A DNA stretch of 64,000 nt from Scalindua_A sp046757465 (GTDB taxonomy: Bacteria > Planctomycetota > Brocadiia > Brocadiales > Scalinduaceae). The notes under the pieces were generated by a model. That model was not told the origin of the DNA. It saw only the letters and a program-made list of their open reading frames with translations, and ran no database searches. This document shows, one piece after another, positions 16,196 through 25,298 of this stretch (positions are counted from its first letter, which is position 1; the number at the start of each line of letters is the position of its first letter). The translations under genes were made by a program, and so were the position numbers. Location: assembly GCA_046757465.1 (NCBI GenBank), contig JBHHYH010000003.1, positions 1 to 64,000 of the forward strand, in the 5' to 3' direction.

Positions 16196-19100
16196 ATGTG
16201 TAAGAAAAGCTACATTAACAAATTATTAATCTTCCCGGTTGCACTCTCAATAGTTATCTTTTTTGCTATATCAAATAGCAACGCACTCAACAAAGATTTT
16301 AGTGCAGAAATCAAGCAGGCGGAAAAGTCACATAAATTCCGTTTGGCTGGAGTGGTATGCTCATACTTAGATAGGTTATATGTGGAACCAGACAGAATAA
16401 AACCAAAAGAAATGTTAAGAGAATCACTTACCTGGCTTGAAAGGCTTATTCCTGAGGTCCGAGTTGACATAAACGACGAAGCAGAAGAGATAAAGATTTC
16501 AGTTGATGAACTTTCTAAAACAATTGATTTTTCTCGAGTACGACGATTGAACGAATTATATAAGACCTTAAACGACGCTTTACATTTTATTAATGATAAC
16601 AAAAGTGGCAAAACCAAAGCTGAGGATATTGAATATGCGGCAATTAATGGTATGCTTTCACAACTAGACCCACACTCCATAGTCTTCCCACCTAAAGACT
16701 ATACAGAATTTAAAATCGGAACATCTGGCAAATTTGGCGGACTTGGCATGGTAGTTGGCCTGAGGGACGGAATTCTAACCGTAATTTCTCCAATTGAAGG
16801 GACTCCGGCGTACAGAGCTGGTCTTAAATCAGGGGATAAAATTATTGCAATTGACGAAGATTCAACAATTAACATGTCATTACCAGAGGCAGTTGGCAAG
16901 CTCAGAGGAGAACCTTCTACCACCGTTATTTTGACAATAGAAAGCGGAAAAGCGAAGGCAACCAAACTGCTTACACTAAAAAGAGAAATCATTGCAATAC
17001 CGAGTGTTGACTCAAAATTACTTGGAGATAATGTAGGATATATAAAGATAAGGAATTTTCAAGAAGACACTACACAAGCTTTAGAAGAACACCTTTCACA
17101 GCTAACGGCAGAAGGCGAGACGTTAAAAGGCCTTATTCTCGACCTTCGGAACAACTCGGGGGGGCTGCTAGACCAAGCGATAACTGTGTCTGATAAATTT
17201 CTTTCCTCAGGCATAATCGTGGTAACAGTTGGCCCCATGGGTAAGCGTCAAGAATTACAAAAAGCTAAAAAAAGCTCAAAGGATATCAAGTGCCCTTTAG
17301 TTGTAATTATTGATGCTGGAAGTGCATCTGGTGCGGAAATCGTTGCTGGCGCATTAAAAGATAATAATCGGGCCGTCCTTATTGGTGACCTCAGCTTCGG
17401 TAAAGGTTCTATACAACAACTAATCGACTTAATGAACGGTGCTGCATTAAAGCTTACCGTAGGAAAGTACTTAACACCAAATTTTACGGATATCCAATCG
17501 GTAGGTATTACTCCTGACGTCATGCTCGTCCAAACACATGTGAAAGAAGATGCAATCATCATGTTTAACGAAGACTTCTATAGCAGGGAAAAGGACCTGA
17601 GGAAGCATCTAGATGAAAATTCAAAAACCGAGCCGCCTTTTGGAAAGGTTAAATATCTTACAATAGCTAATAAAAAAACAAAAGAGGAACAGGATGAAGA
17701 ATATTATAAGTTGCCAGATCTGACGGAAGATATACATATCCAATTTGCCAAAAAAATTATCAATGCTACAATGGATGGTAAAAAAGATGAGATACTAGAA
17801 CAATTAGAACCAACAATTGAAGATTTCAAGAAAAGTGAAGAGGAGAAGATTTCATCAGCATTAAACTCACTGGGCATAGATTGGTCAATCGGTAAAACAA
17901 TCACACCCGCAGCAGCGGCGGCCTCTCTTTTTCTTACTCCATCCAATGGAAATGTCAAAGCAGGAGAAGAGATAACAATAGAAATTAGCGTTACCAATAG
18001 TAGTGAAGGTACTCTATACCAGTTAAACGGCATAACAGAATCTAAGAACCCCCTCCTTGACAAACATGAGTTTATTCTGGGCAAGATAGAGAAAGGCATG
18101 ACAAAAACCTATGCTAAAACAATCAAAATCCCTGAAAACACTCTAAGTAGAAAAGACGAATTCACCGTTAAATTTTCTGAACTAAATGGATATGCCCCTA
18201 CAGAAATAAAAGGCACAATATCAATTGATGCATTACCCAGGCCGATGTTTGCATATTCATATCAAATAATTGATGAAGGCGAGGGCCTGAAAGGAAATGG
18301 CGATGGAATAATACAAAAAGGGGAACTCGTAGACCTGGTTCTCTTTATTAAGAACATAGGCCGGGGTGTCTCAGAAAAGAATATCTTCGCTCTGCGAAAT
18401 CTAAGCGATAAGGACGTCTTTATAAAAAGAGGTAAGTTAGAACTAGGCAAATTACTTCCAGGTGAATCAAAATCTGTTAAATTGAAACTATCAGCAGGGG
18501 ATACTCTAAATACCGACAATTTTTCTATAGATGTAACTATTGCAGATACTACTTTTGGAACTCGCATTTCCGATAAAATGACATTTTATGTAGATCAAAA
18601 TAATGCTACCAATGTAACACAACCAACTAAAAGAAGTCTAAAAGTGACAAGTAATTATGTGCCTGTATACAACGGGAAATCTTTCTCCACTCCCATCATC
18701 GCCCACGCGAGTAAGGGAACAATCCTTGCTGCTGACAAAGAAGCACAAACATGGTTTCGTATAAAAATGCCCGAAGAGAGGTTTGGGTGGATATCTTCTG
18801 AAAATGTGGAAGCTAATGCCCTCGGAGATCTTAAGACTCGAAAGTTCCCAGACCCTTTTCTACAAAAGGTTCCCCCATTAATAGAACTCGATATACAAAA
18901 ATCTTATGACACATTAGGCGCGGAACATCTACCACTCTCTGGTATAGTTAAAGACGATGGCAAAGTAAAGTACGTTTATATTTTAGTAAATGATGATAAA
19001 GTATTTTACAAATCTACTAACGGAGGGCCCGGGGCAGAAGCATCTAAAATTTCCTTTAGCAATGATATCCCCCTTAAAGAAGGTCCGAATGTTATCTCCA

Positions 19101-19198
19101 TAATCGCCAGGGACGACCAGGATTTACTATCAAGCAAATCATTCATTATTACAAGAAAACCTTCATTTGCTAAAAACGTTAATAATAAATCAAATTAA
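16196..19198 (+). CDS. S41-family PDZ serine peptidase with large C-terminal extension
   Basis: A 1000-residue exported protease of the C-terminal processing (Tsp/CtpA) family. A signal peptide spans about residues 8-30. A PDZ domain at about 175-260 carries GLGMVVGLRDG and AGLKSGDKIIAIDED. The catalytic dyad is seen as Ser378 in AGSASGAEIVAGAL and Lys403 in DLSFGKGSIQQL, 25 residues apart as in E. coli Tsp. Residues about 580-810 look like one or two beta-sandwich (CARDB-like) domains with GNGDGIIQKGE, and about 815-875 resemble a bacterial SH3 domain (WFRIKMPEERFGWIS). Ordinary CtpA proteins are about 400-700 residues. It likely trims periplasmic or surface proteins. No strong ribosome site is seen. 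It stands alone between tRNA-Val and the sulfate module. Confidence 0.85.
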   Translation: MCKKSYINKLLIFPVALSIVIFFAISNSNALNKDFSAEIKQAEKSHKFRLAGVVCSYLDRLYVEPDRIKPKEMLRESLTWLERLIPEVRVDINDEAEEIKISVDELSKTIDFSRVRRLNELYKTLNDALHFINDNKSGKTKAEDIEYAAINGMLSQLDPHSIVFPPKDYTEFKIGTSGKFGGLGMVVGLRDGILTVISPIEGTPAYRAGLKSGDKIIAIDEDSTINMSLPEAVGKLRGEPSTTVILTIESGKAKATKLLTLKREIIAIPSVDSKLLGDNVGYIKIRNFQEDTTQALEEHLSQLTAEGETLKGLILDLRNNSGGLLDQAITVSDKFLSSGIIVVTVGPMGKRQELQKAKKSSKDIKCPLVVIIDAGSASGAEIVAGALKDNNRAVLIGDLSFGKGSIQQLIDLMNGAALKLTVGKYLTPNFTDIQSVGITPDVMLVQTHVKEDAIIMFNEDFYSREKDLRKHLDENSKTEPPFGKVKYLTIANKKTKEEQDEEYYKLPDLTEDIHIQFAKKIINATMDGKKDEILEQLEPTIEDFKKSEEEKISSALNSLGIDWSIGKTITPAAAAASLFLTPSNGNVKAGEEITIEISVTNSSEGTLYQLNGITESKNPLLDKHEFILGKIEKGMTKTYAKTIKIPENTLSRKDEFTVKFSELNGYAPTEIKGTISIDALPRPMFAYSYQIIDEGEGLKGNGDGIIQKGELVDLVLFIKNIGRGVSEKNIFALRNLSDKDVFIKRGKLELGKLLPGESKSVKLKLSAGDTLNTDNFSIDVTIADTTFGTRISDKMTFYVDQNNATNVTQPTKRSLKVTSNYVPVYNGKSFSTPIIAHASKGTILAADKEAQTWFRIKMPEERFGWISSENVEANALGDLKTRKFPDPFLQKVPPLIELDIQKSYDTLGAEHLPLSGIVKDDGKVKYVYILVNDDKVFYKSTNGGPGAEASKISFSNDIPLKEGPNVISIIARDDQDLLSSKSFIITRKPSFAKNVNNKSN

Positions 19199-19322
19199 GC
19201 TCTCTTGGTTACAACTACTTTTCGACATACACACTCCTACTCTGATATCCCGACCACGAATCTCTAATAAATTTGACGGCACCAGCATCAAATCATCAAC
19301 TCACGAGTATAATATCAAGTTG

Positions 19323-19353
19323 TAAACCCCGTTGAAATTCCGCACGGGGTTTA
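19323..19353. terminator. bidirectional terminator-like hairpin
   Basis: A perfect 10-bp stem, TAAACCCCGT with ACGGGGTTTA, and an 11-base loop lie between the plus-strand peptidase gene and the minus-strand sat gene. The right arm overlaps a second, 12-bp inverted repeat (TTCCGCACGGGG at 19338-19349 with its complement at 19395-19406), so alternative folds are possible. Confidence 0.45.
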
Positions 19354-19451
19354 ATGCGCCATGCAAAAAGGCGGAAGCTAGCTAATTTTATCATCCCCGT
19401 GCGGAAGCATGGGGCATTCTTACGTGGTAAAGGTTCTAAGCCTAAAAACAC

Positions 19452-20633
19452 TTATTTGGTTTTATATGGTTTACACCTAAAATACTCGCTAAGTACTTTT
19501 GCTACCTCGGGACGGGTAAAAATAGGTGGAGGGGAATTGCCTTTTTTAAGCATGTTGCGAACCTCTGTCCCACTTAATGAAACATGATTTGAAGAATCAT
19601 GCGGACACGTTTTATATGATGCCATGCCAAGGCAACGGTTGCAGTAAAAGGTATAATCAAAGAATAATGGTGTAATGCCAATTTCCAAAGATTCAAACTC
19701 ATCAAAAATGTAATGTGCATCAAAACTGCCATAATAACTCCCCACACCAGCATGATCCCTGCCAACAATAAAATGTGTACATCCATAGTTTTTCCTCAAG
19801 ATAGCATGAAAGATAGCTTCTCTTGGGCCCGCATATCTCATAGCTGCGGGAAATACTGCAAATGCAACTCTATCTCTAGGATAATATTTCTCTAGTAACA
19901 CTTCATAGCTTCTTATGCGTACATCAGCAGGAATATCATCTCCCTTAGTCTCGCCCACGAGCGGATGTAAAAGTATGGCATCTACAATCTCCATAGCACA
20001 CTTCTGAATGTATTCATGAGCTCGGTGCACAGGGTTTCTGGTCTGAAATCCAACTACCCTCTTCCACCCTTTCTTTGTAAACAAACGTCTTGTCTCGGCG
20101 GGATCAAGCCTGTAGTTATCAAAATCCTTATGTTTTGGTCGATTAATTACGCTGATCCTTCCTCCCAAAAGGACATCCCCCATTTTATAAACATAATCTA
20201 CGCCAGGGTGCATCTTCGTATCTACTCCATAGACCTCAAGGGCCTCTTTATTCTTGTCATGATGAAATTTTTCCTCCAGATGCAAAACAGCAACTAAATT
20301 ATCATCAGAATCCGCAAGTACAACATCTTCCCCCTCCTTAAGATCCTTCGCTTCATCTTTAGTAGCAGAAAGCGTTACAGGAATAGTCCACGGAAGGCCA
20401 TTGGCCAGTCTCATTACGTCAATGACATTCCCATAATCCTCTTTGCACATAAAACCAGTTAAAGGACTCATCGCACCAGTAGCAATCAACTCCAAATCCG
20501 CAATCTCCCTGTAATTAATCCTTACTTTTTTCATGCAACTGTTCATCGCCTTTCCCCGAAGTTCGTCCCTCTCTTCACCTACCAGTATCCTGTTGACAAG
20601 TTTACCACCATGTGGTTCAATATTTTTTACCAT
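19452..20633 (-). CDS. sat: sulfate adenylyltransferase (ATP sulfurylase)
   Basis: Sat joins sulfate and ATP to give adenylylsulfate (APS) and pyrophosphate, the activating step of sulfate reduction. The 393-residue protein has the PUA-like N-terminal domain and the catalytic domain with QTRNPVHRAHEYI (HxxH nucleotide motif, HRAH) and VGRDHAGVGSYY (GRDHAG). A Cys/His set near the end (CNRCLGMASYKTCPH) matches the zinc site of homo-oligomeric Sat. No APS kinase domain is fused, fitting use with AprBA. It begins 2 bases after the aprB stop, so it is the last gene of the operon. Confidence 0.95.
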   Translation of the reverse strand: MVKNIEPHGGKLVNRILVGEERDELRGKAMNSCMKKVRINYREIADLELIATGAMSPLTGFMCKEDYGNVIDVMRLANGLPWTIPVTLSATKDEAKDLKEGEDVVLADSDDNLVAVLHLEEKFHHDKNKEALEVYGVDTKMHPGVDYVYKMGDVLLGGRISVINRPKHKDFDNYRLDPAETRRLFTKKGWKRVVGFQTRNPVHRAHEYIQKCAMEIVDAILLHPLVGETKGDDIPADVRIRSYEVLLEKYYPRDRVAFAVFPAAMRYAGPREAIFHAILRKNYGCTHFIVGRDHAGVGSYYGSFDAHYIFDEFESLEIGITPLFFDYTFYCNRCLGMASYKTCPHDSSNHVSLSGTEVRNMLKKGNSPPPIFTRPEVAKVLSEYFRCKPYKTK

Positions 20634-20635
20634 CG

Positions 20636-20965
20636 TTATTCTCCTTTCTCAATCGTTGCAGGAATTACAAACTCTTCCTTCACATTATTTCCTTTCATTA
20701 CTTCCCAGATTGTATGTTGCTTTTTACACCTAACTTTCATAGAAGTGCTACTTTTAATTATTTGTGATGGTAGCTTCAAGTCTATAGCCTGAACCGGGCA
20801 TACCTTTACACATGCCCCACACGTCCAACAATCTGCCTGAGAACAGATTTCCGCCTTGTGAAGTTTATTACGGTATAGTAGATCACCTGGGCAAATCCTC
20901 TCACAAAGAGCCTCTTTAAGCTTGCCGCATCCATTACAGACGTTGATATCTATAAAGATACTCAT
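20636..20965 (-). CDS. aprB: adenylylsulfate reductase beta subunit
   Basis: AprB is the ferredoxin-like subunit that carries electrons to the FAD of AprA, which reduces APS to sulfite and AMP. Two four-iron four-sulfur motifs are visible: CNGCGKLKEALCERICP and the later CWTCGACVKVCP with an upstream Cys. The ATG at 20965, four bases after the aprA stop, gives 109 residues; an upstream TTG at 20989 would overlap aprA. This is shorter than dissimilatory AprB (about 145-165 residues), which has a C-terminal tail wrapping AprA. It sits between aprA and sat on the same strand. Confidence 0.85.
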   Translation of the reverse strand: MSIFIDINVCNGCGKLKEALCERICPGDLLYRNKLHKAEICSQADCWTCGACVKVCPVQAIDLKLPSQIIKSSTSMKVRCKKQHTIWEVMKGNNVKEEFVIPATIEKGE

Positions 20966-20969
20966 TTTT

Positions 20970-22652
20970 TTATTGCACCGGCCTTTCAATAAATGTCAAC
21001 TGTCCGTCCGTGGGGTTATAAACAGAATTAACAAACTTAAGCCAGTTTGCGTCATCTCTCTCGGGAAAATCGACACGAGATTGATAACATGGCCAGCGTG
21101 TTTCTTTCCTATAGATCAGATGTTCAATTAAGACTTTTGCAACGTCAAACCTGTCTATTAATTCCAGGCATGAAACAAGTTCGTGCCTATTCCTTGCACT
21201 GAGAAATTCCAATTTTCCTTCGAGTTCCCTAATTTTTTTTCTGGCAATAATTAATTTAGATTCTAACAATTCGTAATTTGCAGTTGCTCCACCAGCATAC
21301 TTATCCATTACATTATGAAAAGTTTCTTCTAATTCTGCAGGAGATATTCCATTCTTATCATTCATGAAAGATGAAATTCTTTCTTTTTCTTTACCCATCT
21401 CTTTACTGTTAACACGCTGTAATTCAATTCCCTTAACCTCCTCGATAGCTGCTCTTGCTGCTATTTTTGCTTCAACCCAAGCGCCGCTAACATATTTTTT
21501 GGGAGCACCGCCTGCTATATCACCAGCGGCAAACAAACCATTTATTGTCGTTCTCCTTTCGACATCAATCCAATAACCAGCCTGACTATGCCCCCCAATT
21601 ACAACTGGCTCCATACCACTGATTTCCACAGGCCTTTGCCTCGGACTATGCCCATTGCTTGCCCATAAAAGAACAATAGCCGGATTCATGTTCAAATATG
21701 CTTCCTTAAGTTTTTTCTCTTCTTCGACACTCAAGCATCTTGTATCTAAGTAGCAAGGGCCTCTACCAGCAATGTTTTCCTGCAAAGTTGCCCATAAGCG
21801 ATAAAGAGATAAACATTTCCTGCCCCCGAGGTGTTTATATCGTTTTTCTAAATACTCCTCACCATGAGCATTTCTTTGTCTTATATTAGAACCCTGTCCT
21901 ATTGTGCCTGTTGGAGCGTTAACATCTTTTACTCTTAAGGGAATAAATCGATTTTCAAAACTTGTCATCTCTGCGCCAATACGAATGCCCATTGCGTAAC
22001 CTGTGCCCACGTTCCATGGGCAGTACCAAGTCGTATTACGCGCATCACCCTTATTTATTGGCTTATAAAGTCTTGACGCACCGCCAGTTGTTACTATTAC
22101 AACCCTAGCGTTAATAACGTAAAACTTACCATCTCGAACACCAAATCCGTAAGCACCCCTTACTCGCTTACCGTCAAAGATAAAATTCGTCGCTACCACT
22201 CTATTTAGGACCTTTGCATTTGCACGATACACTGCTGCTGCAAGAATTGGTTTTAGTCTCTCGCCATAAATCCTTATGCTTCTCTTTCCCCTGTTACGAT
22301 AATTACCGTTCTGATCTTTTTCTATAGGAAGGCCTAATTCTTCAACCTGTTTAACAGATTCTTTAAGACCTTTTGCAATCGAATATACCAAGTCCTCCCT
22401 AATTATGCCTAAAAATTCATCCTTTACGTATCTAACATACGTCTCAGGGGTCTCGCCATGAGTTAGATAGGCGTTTATTGCATTAAGTCCCATTGCAAGA
22501 CAGCCGCTTCTTTCGATGTGTGCTTTTTCCATAACAACACATTCAATACTTGGATCAAGTTTCTTAACCTCAATCGCTGCCATACATCCTGCCGCACCGC
22601 CTCCAATAATCAAAATATCAGTGTCCAACTGTACTGTAGAAATATCTGTCAT
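20970..22652 (-). CDS. aprA: adenylylsulfate reductase alpha subunit
   Basis: AprA is the FAD subunit of APS reductase, of the fumarate-reductase flavoprotein superfamily. The N-terminal dinucleotide motif DILIIGGGAAGCMAAIEVKK is clear. AprA-type features are GAEMTSFENRFIPLRVKD (the conserved ENRFxPxRxKD) and the C-terminal TRWPCYQSRVDFPERDD. At 560 residues it is shorter than dissimilatory AprA (about 610-670). It is the first structural reductase gene of the cluster, followed immediately by aprB and sat. A more general flavoprotein is possible in principle, but motif and context strongly favour AprA. Confidence 0.85.
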   Translation of the reverse strand: MTDISTVQLDTDILIIGGGAAGCMAAIEVKKLDPSIECVVMEKAHIERSGCLAMGLNAINAYLTHGETPETYVRYVKDEFLGIIREDLVYSIAKGLKESVKQVEELGLPIEKDQNGNYRNRGKRSIRIYGERLKPILAAAVYRANAKVLNRVVATNFIFDGKRVRGAYGFGVRDGKFYVINARVVIVTTGGASRLYKPINKGDARNTTWYCPWNVGTGYAMGIRIGAEMTSFENRFIPLRVKDVNAPTGTIGQGSNIRQRNAHGEEYLEKRYKHLGGRKCLSLYRLWATLQENIAGRGPCYLDTRCLSVEEEKKLKEAYLNMNPAIVLLWASNGHSPRQRPVEISGMEPVVIGGHSQAGYWIDVERRTTINGLFAAGDIAGGAPKKYVSGAWVEAKIAARAAIEEVKGIELQRVNSKEMGKEKERISSFMNDKNGISPAELEETFHNVMDKYAGGATANYELLESKLIIARKKIRELEGKLEFLSARNRHELVSCLELIDRFDVAKVLIEHLIYRKETRWPCYQSRVDFPERDDANWLKFVNSVYNPTDGQLTFIERPVQ

Positions 22653-22714
22653 AGTTCAAATTCGGGCACTTTCGTACCCTTCCAGTCTCAATAGTATCAT
22701 CACATTATTCCATA

Positions 22715-23179
22715 CTATTCGTCTATAATCCTAATTTCACACTTTACCTTTTCTTTTAGTTCTGCCACTGCCGAACCAAAAATAAACCTTGATAAACCGG
22801 ACCTTTTTCTTCTTGTCACCATAATTAAGTTAACTTTTTCTGCTTCAATAACTGCTAAAGTCTCATCCACAAACTTACCTTTCCGAACGATAGATTTATA
22901 ATGTACCCCTTTATTTTTTGCCATTTCCTCGATCTCTGAAATCTTGTCTTTCCCCTGTATCGAATATTCATCCAATACTGCATTAAAGAGATTCTCAGTG
23001 GGTTTTCCACCTATCCATCCTTCTTCTGTCAATTTATCCAGGATTTTTTGTGGCACCTCGTAATCAACAACAAAAAGTATGATTAGCTTGGCGTTTTCTT
23101 TACATGCAATTTCAACAGCTTCCTTGACGCATTTATTTGATTTTCTTGTAGTCGAAAGTATTAAAAGAATTTTATCCAT
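22715..23179 (-). CDS. UspA-family universal stress protein
   Basis: The 154-residue protein has the alpha/beta UspA fold with a C-terminal ATP-binding signature: RKRSGLSRFIFGSAVAEL fits G-2x-G-9x-G(S/T). It lies 17 bases from the SLC13 permease gene and 62 bases upstream of aprA, all on one strand, so it belongs to the sulfate operon. UspA domains often partner with transporters as nucleotide-sensing regulators, so control of the permease is a reasonable inference. Confidence 0.8.
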   Translation of the reverse strand: MDKILLILSTTRKSNKCVKEAVEIACKENAKLIILFVVDYEVPQKILDKLTEEGWIGGKPTENLFNAVLDEYSIQGKDKISEIEEMAKNKGVHYKSIVRKGKFVDETLAVIEAEKVNLIMVTRRKRSGLSRFIFGSAVAELKEKVKCEIRIIDE

Positions 23180-23196
23180 TATTTTTGAAATTTAAA

Positions 23197-24597
23197 TCAC
23201 ATCTTAAGACCTAAGAGAGGCCAGTAAAAATAGGCAAAAATATTGAAGATCGCCCATGCAGTAATTTTCAGTATCATCCCACCTTTTAACGCATCACTTG
23301 GCTTAATGAAACCCGATGAATACGCAATGGCGACTGCTGGAGTGCCCATGGGTAAAATGAAAGCCAATCCCGATGGAACGGTTACGGCTAATGTAGTAAT
23401 TATGGGACTTATTGAAAAATCTATCGCAAGCCCTATAGTTATTGGCATCAAGAGTGCAACTACTGCCGTGTTGCTTATGGCTTCGGTCAAAAAAATTGCA
23501 ACAAGTGATATTATCATGATTAAGATAAATGGTGATTGAATTGATCCCAAAAGGGTTATATCTACCAACCACCGGGTTGCACCTGTCTTGCCCAAAGCAA
23601 AACCAAGACATATTGCACCTCCGTACATAAGTATTAGCCCCCAGTTTACATCTTCTTCCACTTCCTTCCATCGCAACAATTTAAAAACAAAGGCAATAAC
23701 AACAGCGGCCAATGCAATATTAGCTAAACCAAATCTCTCCCCGAAACAAATCCATGAGAATATTGTCCCAACCATTAGAATCCCGATAGACCATTCTTCC
23801 CGTTTCATTCTCCCTATGCATGCGGTTCTATTAATTAAGAATACTCGTGCCCTTTTTACATCTTTTATTTCTATAGGAAAGAGTAAAATTAACAACCAAT
23901 ACGTAATGACTAGCATTACTACAACCGTTGGTAAAGTTGCCAGGGCCCATTTGATAAAGTCGATAGATTCACCCGCAGCATCCCGAAGTATACCAACTGC
24001 CAAAGGTGCCCTCGCCCCACCCAGGAACGTAGCTATTCCCCCAATAACACATCCCCACGCCATCGCCAAAAACAATGCCTTACCATAATTGCTCTCTGTG
24101 GGTTTCAGTTCTAAGCTTTCAACAATCGCCACAATTATAGGAAACATCATGGCGGCAACAGCATGTTCTGACATCCAAAATGAAAAAAATGCCGCCAATG
24201 TAATAACACCCAGAAGCAATATCTTTGGTGAATGACCAAACCATTTCAAGAACATCAAGGCCATTCGATTACTCAAGCCTGTCCTCGTAACCGAAGAGGC
24301 TAAAATGAAAGCTCCCAGAATAAAAAAAACAGCCTGATTACCAAAGAGGGAATAAGTTTTGTCTGCTGGCAAAACCCCCATTAAGGGAAAAAGTATAATA
24401 GCAAGAAGACTTGTTATCATCAATGGTATTACGTGGCTAATCCAGAAAATAACACAGAGTGTAAATATAGCTAATGCCTTCTTACCATCATCCGTAAGCC
24501 CATGAGGAGTGGGCAGATAGATTATTAAGCCAAACAAAAATATAGCAAGAAATACAATTACATATCTATAGCTCTTTGTTAGATAAAACGAATCCAA
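23197..24597 (-). CDS. SLC13/DASS-family anion permease, probably sulfate
   Basis: This 466-residue membrane protein has about twelve hydrophobic segments and matches the divalent anion:sodium symporter family. Marks are SEHAVAAMMFPIIVAIVE, the SNTAVVALLMPITIG motif in the second half (the SNT sodium/substrate motif), and FILPMGTPAVAIAYSSGFI near the end. SLC13 proteins import sulfate, dicarboxylates or citrate; the operon with sat and aprBA argues for sulfate. An Rrf2 regulator gene lies upstream and a palindromic site sits between them. Confidence 0.85.
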   Translation of the reverse strand: MDSFYLTKSYRYVIVFLAIFLFGLIIYLPTPHGLTDDGKKALAIFTLCVIFWISHVIPLMITSLLAIILFPLMGVLPADKTYSLFGNQAVFFILGAFILASSVTRTGLSNRMALMFLKWFGHSPKILLLGVITLAAFFSFWMSEHAVAAMMFPIIVAIVESLELKPTESNYGKALFLAMAWGCVIGGIATFLGGARAPLAVGILRDAAGESIDFIKWALATLPTVVVMLVITYWLLILLFPIEIKDVKRARVFLINRTACIGRMKREEWSIGILMVGTIFSWICFGERFGLANIALAAVVIAFVFKLLRWKEVEEDVNWGLILMYGGAICLGFALGKTGATRWLVDITLLGSIQSPFILIMIISLVAIFLTEAISNTAVVALLMPITIGLAIDFSISPIITTLAVTVPSGLAFILPMGTPAVAIAYSSGFIKPSDALKGGMILKITAWAIFNIFAYFYWPLLGLKM

Positions 24598-24626
24598 TTT
24601 TCCTCCCTGTGAACTTAATTACATTA

Positions 24627-24652
24627 CTTTGTTTACAACTTAGTCAACAAAG
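24627..24652. promoter_or_regulatory. candidate Rrf2 operator upstream of the sulfate operon
   Basis: Inverted arms CTTTGTT and AACAAAG enclose twelve bases, 30-55 bases upstream of the permease start. Related sequences (CTTTG-CAA-CAAAG and ATTTTGTCAACAAAT) recur upstream of the Rrf2 gene itself, which suggests a shared operator. Confidence 0.4.
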
Positions 24653-24660
24653 CGGAAAAA

Positions 24661-25113
24661 TTATATATAATACATTGCTCCCTCTTTTTGCGTCCCTTCT
24701 TGTGTAATTAGATCCTTAATTGTTGTATTTTCAATACTTGCTAACATCGCATCATACATCTTTTGCCATAAATCCTTCAATACGCACGAACCTTCAACTG
24801 AACAACTTGCAGATATGGACGATATCCTCTCATTTACGCAGTCAATTGGCGCCAAAGACCCCTCAAACATCTCTATTACCTCTCTAACGCTTATTTTGCT
24901 TGGGTCTTTGGCAAGACAATGCCCTCCTTTTGCCCCTCTAACACTAACTATCACCCCACCGTTTCTGAGGGTTAATAATATACGTTCAATAAATGACTCA
25001 GGAATGCCTCTGGTACTTGCAATGTCCCTACTTAAAACAAATCCCTTCCCGTACCGCTGTCCCAATTCTAAAAGCGCCAGTATTGCGTACTCCGTCTTGC
25101 TAGATAACTTCAT
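24661..25113 (-). CDS. Rrf2-family transcriptional regulator
   Basis: A 150-residue winged-helix repressor or activator of the Rrf2 family (IscR, CymR, NsrR). The N-terminus MKLSSKTEYAILALLEL and the recognition region ESFIERILLTLRNGGV are typical, as is VRGAKGGHCLAKDP for the wing. Cysteines in the effector loop (CVNERISSISASCSVEGSC) could bind an iron-sulfur cluster as in IscR or NsrR, or sense sulfur compounds as CymR does. It is the upstream neighbour of the sulfate genes and probably controls them and itself. Confidence 0.9.
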   Translation of the reverse strand: MKLSSKTEYAILALLELGQRYGKGFVLSRDIASTRGIPESFIERILLTLRNGGVIVSVRGAKGGHCLAKDPSKISVREVIEMFEGSLAPIDCVNERISSISASCSVEGSCVLKDLWQKMYDAMLASIENTTIKDLITQEGTQKEGAMYYI

Positions 25114-25231
25114 ACTAATGTTCCCTTCTTAATGTCTTTGAAATTCTATAACCTTCTCAATTATAAATGATTATGACTTAATTGTTGTATCGATTTTGAT
25201 TGTACAAAGAGAGGAAAACATTCTTGACTAT

Positions 25232-25281
25232 CTTTGCAACAAAGTCGAATTATATACCATAAAAAAATTTTGTCAACAAAT
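25232..25281. promoter_or_regulatory. two candidate operator half-repeats upstream of the Rrf2 gene
   Basis: CTTTG-CAA-CAAAG at 25232-25244 and ATTTTGTCAACAAAT at 25267-25281 are palindromes resembling the site in front of the permease gene. They lie 120-170 bases upstream of the Rrf2 start. The distance is large for simple repression, so the link is tentative. Confidence 0.3.
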
Positions 25282-25298
25282 TTTTCTCCAGTCTATGT

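Noticed and set aside
20965..20989. Start of aprB at the upstream TTG
   Set aside because: It would overlap aprA by 20 bases and adds a non-conserved leader; the ATG at 20965 begins at the usual family position.
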